Source of the DNA: CBDEGU01 sp965238045
GTDB taxonomy: Bacteria; Acidobacteriota; Terriglobia; Bryobacterales; UBA6623
Length of the DNA stretch: 64,000 nt
Reading direction: 5' to 3'
Assembly (NCBI GenBank): GCA_965238045.1
Contig: CBDEGU010000012.1
Span: 1,488,001 to 1,552,000 of the forward strand
In this document: piece by piece, positions 61,221-64,000 of the stretch
Numbering within the stretch: position 1 is the first letter of the stretch
How the letters are laid out: each line of letters starts with the position of its first letter
Notes under the pieces: model-generated
Told to the model about the DNA's origin: nothing
Seen by the model: the letters and a program-made list of their open reading frames with translations, nothing else
Database searches by the model: none
Position numbers and translations under genes: made by a program

Positions 61221-62333
61221 ATGGAATCCTCCGCTCCCGCCTCAACGCTCAGAAAGACGCCTCTCAACGCCCTCCACCGGGCCGCCGGAGCCCGTATGGC
61301 CGGATTCGGCGGATGGGACATGCCCGTTGAGTATGCGGGCATCACTGCCGAGCACAACGCGGTCCGCACGGCGGTCGGGCTGTTCGACGTCAGCCATATG
61401 GGCGAGATCGAGATCCGCGGTCCCCAGGCGCTCGATCTCATCGAGCACCTCACGCCCAACGCGGCCGGGCGCCTACAGGACGGACAGGCTCAGTATTCCG
61501 CGCTGCTCTATCCTCAGGGAACTTTTGTTGACGACATCCTGGTCCATCGCATGGCGGCGGATCACTACTTGCTCTGCGTCAACGCCTCGAATCAGGAGAA
61601 GGACTACGCTTGGATCGCCGAACAGAATTCGTTCGACGCCGAGGTGGAGTTCGCGAGTGACAAATACAGCCAGTTAGCGGTGCAAGGGCCGCGAGCCGCC
61701 GACACGATCGGAAAACTGACCGGCGCCGACCTTAGCTCGTTGCGCTACTACTGGTTTCGGCCAGGAGAAATCAAGGGCGCGCCGGCGATCATCGCCCGCA
61801 CCGGCTACAGCGGCGAGGACGGCTTTGAGCTCTACGTCCCGCCCGCCGATGCCGAGAGAATTTGGAACGCCGTGATCGAAGCGGGTACGGAGTTCGGCAT
61901 TCTGCCCTGCGGTCTGGGCGCCCGAAATACTCTGCGCCTCGAAGCCGCCATGTCGCTCTATGGCCACGAAATCGATGAGACGATCACACCGCTGGAAGCG
62001 GGGCTCGGGTGGATCGTCAAGCCCGGCAAGGGCGAATTCATCGGCCGCGACGCTCTTGCGGAGCAGAAGAAAAAAGGTCTGACCCGCCGTCTGCGAGGCA
62101 TTGAGATGAAGGGCCGGGGCATTGCCCGCGATGGCTACCGCGTTTTCTTGAATGGCGAGGACGCCGGCTGGGTGACGAGCGGTTCTCCGGGCCCATTCAT
62201 TGAGAAAAACATAGGACTGTGCATGCTTTCTCCGGCGGAGATTGAGGCCGGGCGCGGTGTGGAAGTCGAAATTCGTACGCGGCGGGTCGAGGCCGAAGTC
62301 GTGCCGCTGCCATTTTATTCCAGAAAGAGGTAA
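61221..62333 (+). CDS. gcvT: Glycine cleavage system T protein (aminomethyltransferase)
   Basis: A 370-residue GcvT of standard length. Recognisable stretches: KTPLNALHRAAGARMAGFGG at the N-terminus, VGLFDVSHMGEIEIRG, ILVHRMAADHYLLCVNASNQ, IARTGYSGEDGFELYVPP and LGARNTLRLEAAMSLYGHEI, including the Asp of the folate site. It transfers the aminomethyl methylene from the H protein to tetrahydrofolate. gcvH follows after 7 bases. Confidence 0.95.
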   Translation: MESSAPASTLRKTPLNALHRAAGARMAGFGGWDMPVEYAGITAEHNAVRTAVGLFDVSHMGEIEIRGPQALDLIEHLTPNAAGRLQDGQAQYSALLYPQGTFVDDILVHRMAADHYLLCVNASNQEKDYAWIAEQNSFDAEVEFASDKYSQLAVQGPRAADTIGKLTGADLSSLRYYWFRPGEIKGAPAIIARTGYSGEDGFELYVPPADAERIWNAVIEAGTEFGILPCGLGARNTLRLEAAMSLYGHEIDETITPLEAGLGWIVKPGKGEFIGRDALAEQKKKGLTRRLRGIEMKGRGIARDGYRVFLNGEDAGWVTSGSPGPFIEKNIGLCMLSPAEIEAGRGVEVEIRTRRVEAEVVPLPFYSRKR

Positions 62334-62340
62334 AGACGCC

Positions 62341-62730
62341 ATGTATCCGGGCGATTTTCGTTACTCGAAAGAACATGAATGGGTCCGAGTCGATGGGGAC
62401 GACGCCACGATCGGCATCACGCACCATGCCCAGGACCAGCTTGGCGACATCGTCTTCGTGGAACTGCCCAAGACCGGGGCGAAGCTGCAGCAGAAGCAGT
62501 CGTTCGCCACGGTGGAATCGGTGAAAGCCATCTCGGACATCTACGCTCCGCTCAGCGGCGAAGTGATCGAGGTGAATGAGACTCTCATCGACCACCCTGA
62601 AAAGCTGAATGAGAGTCCGCACGAGGACGGCTGGCTGATCAAGATCAGGATCGAAGACCGCACGGCGATCGAAACTCTGATGACCGCCGAGGATTATCAA
62701 ACCTACGCCGACGCCGAGACGGAGTCCTAG
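62341..62730 (+). CDS. gcvH: Glycine cleavage system H protein
   Basis: A 129-residue lipoyl carrier. RYSKEHEWVRV opens the domain, the lipoylated lysine is in TVESVKAISDIYAPLSGEV, and LNESPHEDGWLIKIRI completes the fold. Its lipoyl arm shuttles the aminomethyl group between P and T proteins. The ATG at 62341 gives MYPGDFRYSK; gcvPA starts four bases after its stop. Confidence 0.96.
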   Translation: MYPGDFRYSKEHEWVRVDGDDATIGITHHAQDQLGDIVFVELPKTGAKLQQKQSFATVESVKAISDIYAPLSGEVIEVNETLIDHPEKLNESPHEDGWLIKIRIEDRTAIETLMTAEDYQTYADAETES

Positions 62731-62734
62731 CGGC

Positions 62735-64000
62735 GTGCGCTACCTGCCCAAGTCACCCGGTGAGCGCCGCGAGATGCTGGCCACACTGGGACTGGAATCG
62801 GCCGAGGAGTTGTTTTCCCAACTGCCGGCGGATCTTCTGCTGCAACGTCCCCTTGACATTCCGCCGGGGAAATCGGAATACGAAATCATCGCGGACTTCG
62901 AGCGTCTCGCCGCGGACAACGCGGAGGGTTACGCCTCGTTCCTGGGGGCGGGCGTCTACCGGCACTATCGGCCGGTGATCATTGATGCGCTGGTCACGCG
63001 CGGGGAATTCCTCACTTCCTACACGCCCTATCAGGCCGAGATCTCCCAGGGGGTTCTCGCGGCGATCTTTGAATTTCAGACCATGGCCACGCAGCTCACC
63101 GGCATGGAGGTCGCCAACGCCTCGATGTACGACGGCTCGACCGCCGTGCCCGAAGCGGCCATGATGGCGGTTCGCATTACCGGCCGCGATAAGATTCTGG
63201 TGGCCGGCTCGCTGCACCCCGAGTACCGGGAGGTGCTCGATACCTATCGCCAGCATCAAGATCCGCCGGCCGAGACCATCGCGTATCAGAAGGAGAGCGG
63301 CCAGCTCGATCTCGCGGATCTCGAAGCCAAGCTCAGCGAGGAAGTGGCGGCGGTGATCGTGCAGTCGCCGAACTTTTTCGGCATCATCGAACAGACACGA
63401 CAAGCGGCCGATCTGGCCCATAAGCACGGCGCGCTGTTGGTGGTCATCTTCACCGAGGCCGTCTCGCTTGGCCTGCTCGAACCGCCGCGCGAAGCGGATA
63501 TCGTGGCTGGCGAGATGCAGTCGTTCGCACACCCGCCAAGCTATGGAGGCCCTTTTGTCGGCGTGCTGGCGACCCGGCGGAAATATATTCGCCAGATTCC
63601 GGGCCGGCTGGCCGGCCAAACAGTGGACGCCGACGGCCATCGCGCATTTTGCCTGACGCTGGCGACCCGCGAGCAGCACATTCGGCGTGCCAAGGCGACT
63701 TCGAATATCTGCACCAACCAGGCCCTGGTTGCGCTCATGGCGACCATCTATATGACGGTGTTCGGCAAGCAGGGCTTGCGCGAGCTGGCCGAGCAGAATT
63801 TGGCGAAGGCCCACTATCTGGCCGATCGCATCCGTGACGAAGGCGGGGAAATCGTCTTTCGGGGGCCGTATTTCAACGAGTTCGTCGCGCGCCCCAGGCA
63901 TCGCTCTGGAAGGGAAGTCTTTGAGAGCGCCTTGGACGACAAGATCATCGGCGGCCTCGATCTGGGCCGATTCTACCCGCAACTCGAGGGCAGCTTGCTG
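62735..64000 (+). CDS. gcvPA: Glycine dehydrogenase subunit 1 (GcvPA), cut by the window end
   Basis: The frame from GTG 62735 (GGAG at 62721-62724) stays open for 422 codons to the last base. It reads VRYLPKSPGERREMLATLGL, AEISQGVLAAIFEFQTMATQ, LTGMEVANASMYDGSTAVPE and CTNQALVALMATIYMTVFGK, characteristic of the N-terminal P-protein subunit of the two-subunit type. It decarboxylates glycine with pyridoxal phosphate bound by the second subunit, gcvPB, expected just outside the window. About 25-30 residues should be missing. Confidence 0.95.
   Translation, partial: MRYLPKSPGERREMLATLGLESAEELFSQLPADLLLQRPLDIPPGKSEYEIIADFERLAADNAEGYASFLGAGVYRHYRPVIIDALVTRGEFLTSYTPYQAEISQGVLAAIFEFQTMATQLTGMEVANASMYDGSTAVPEAAMMAVRITGRDKILVAGSLHPEYREVLDTYRQHQDPPAETIAYQKESGQLDLADLEAKLSEEVAAVIVQSPNFFGIIEQTRQAADLAHKHGALLVVIFTEAVSLGLLEPPREADIVAGEMQSFAHPPSYGGPFVGVLATRRKYIRQIPGRLAGQTVDADGHRAFCLTLATREQHIRRAKATSNICTNQALVALMATIYMTVFGKQGLRELAEQNLAKAHYLADRIRDEGGEIVFRGPYFNEFVARPRHRSGREVFESALDDKIIGGLDLGRFYPQLEGSLL

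Overview
The window looks like a GC-rich chromosome segment of an Acidobacteriota bacterium, most likely of the Solibacter/Bryobacter group (order Bryobacterales). Evidence: a secreted protein with the Solibacter-type TIGR03437 C-terminal domain (46.2-47.5 kb), a very long carboxypeptidase-regulatory/TonB receptor of the Oar type, YVTN and PQQ beta-propeller proteins, several sugar-acid enzymes and a large number of insertion sequences. The assignment is inferred from protein families read by eye; no database search was possible.

Layout. 0.5-2.7 kb: PilZ protein, YVTN propeller protein and a small helical protein. 3.2-11.7 kb: a sigma-54 activator followed by a flagellar basal-body/export operon flgB-flgC-fliE-fliF-fliG-fliH-fliI-fliJ; fliI carries an in-frame TAA, and two copies of a structured inverted-repeat element follow the flgB and fliE stop codons. 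11.7-19.2 kb: PQQ propeller protein, zinc alcohol dehydrogenase and KduD-like reductase, M20 hydrolase with aspartate-semialdehyde dehydrogenase, methyltransferase. 19.3-25.6 kb (minus strand): atypical Nramp-like transporter, adenylate-forming CapK/PaaK-like enzyme, frameshifted TonB receptor. 25.9-34.8 kb: a mobile-element-damaged patch holding a truncated glgX, an IS630 element, an HDOD remnant, two IS256 copies, a MITE-like element, tRNA-Arg, an enolase-superfamily sugar-acid dehydratase and a small zinc-ribbon membrane gene split by IS256. 34.8-43.1 kb (minus strand): hydantoinase/oxoprolinase subunits B and A, a MoxR ATPase and a Glu-rich membrane protein in one operon, then a strong terminator and a radical SAM protein of the Tes/membrane-spanning-lipid-synthase type. 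43.6-50.5 kb: IS256 interrupted by IS630 next to a truncated TIGR03437 protein, an isochorismatase-like gene split by an IS1595 element, and pirin. 50.5-52.8 kb: a broken RAYT (REP-associated tyrosine transposase) with duplicated paired-box repeats, then a long non-coding stretch with extreme A/C strand bias. 52.8-61 kb: hexuronate-type MFS transporter with a thioredoxin-like [2Fe-2S] ferredoxin, an IS5 element that beheads a duplicated-domain protein, an ABC ATPase, a PAP2 protein, a HpaI-type aldolase and a lipoprotein/propeller-like protein. 61.2-64 kb: glycine cleavage genes gcvT-gcvH-gcvPA, the last cut by the window end.

How genes work together. The flagellar block is one transcription unit that builds the rod/MS-ring/switch/export ATPase, probably switched on by the sigma-54 activator just upstream. 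KduD, the zinc dehydrogenase, the enolase-superfamily dehydratase, the ACS-family MFS carrier and the HpaI aldolase would fit uptake and breakdown of uronic and aldonic acids, although they are dispersed. The most notable features are the reconstructible gene disruptions (two genes restored exactly in frame when an IS and one copy of its target duplication are removed), the structured repeats with arms that change together, the paired-box RAYT-associated module, and the radical SAM lipid-synthase candidate. No CRISPR array, rRNA or prophage was seen.
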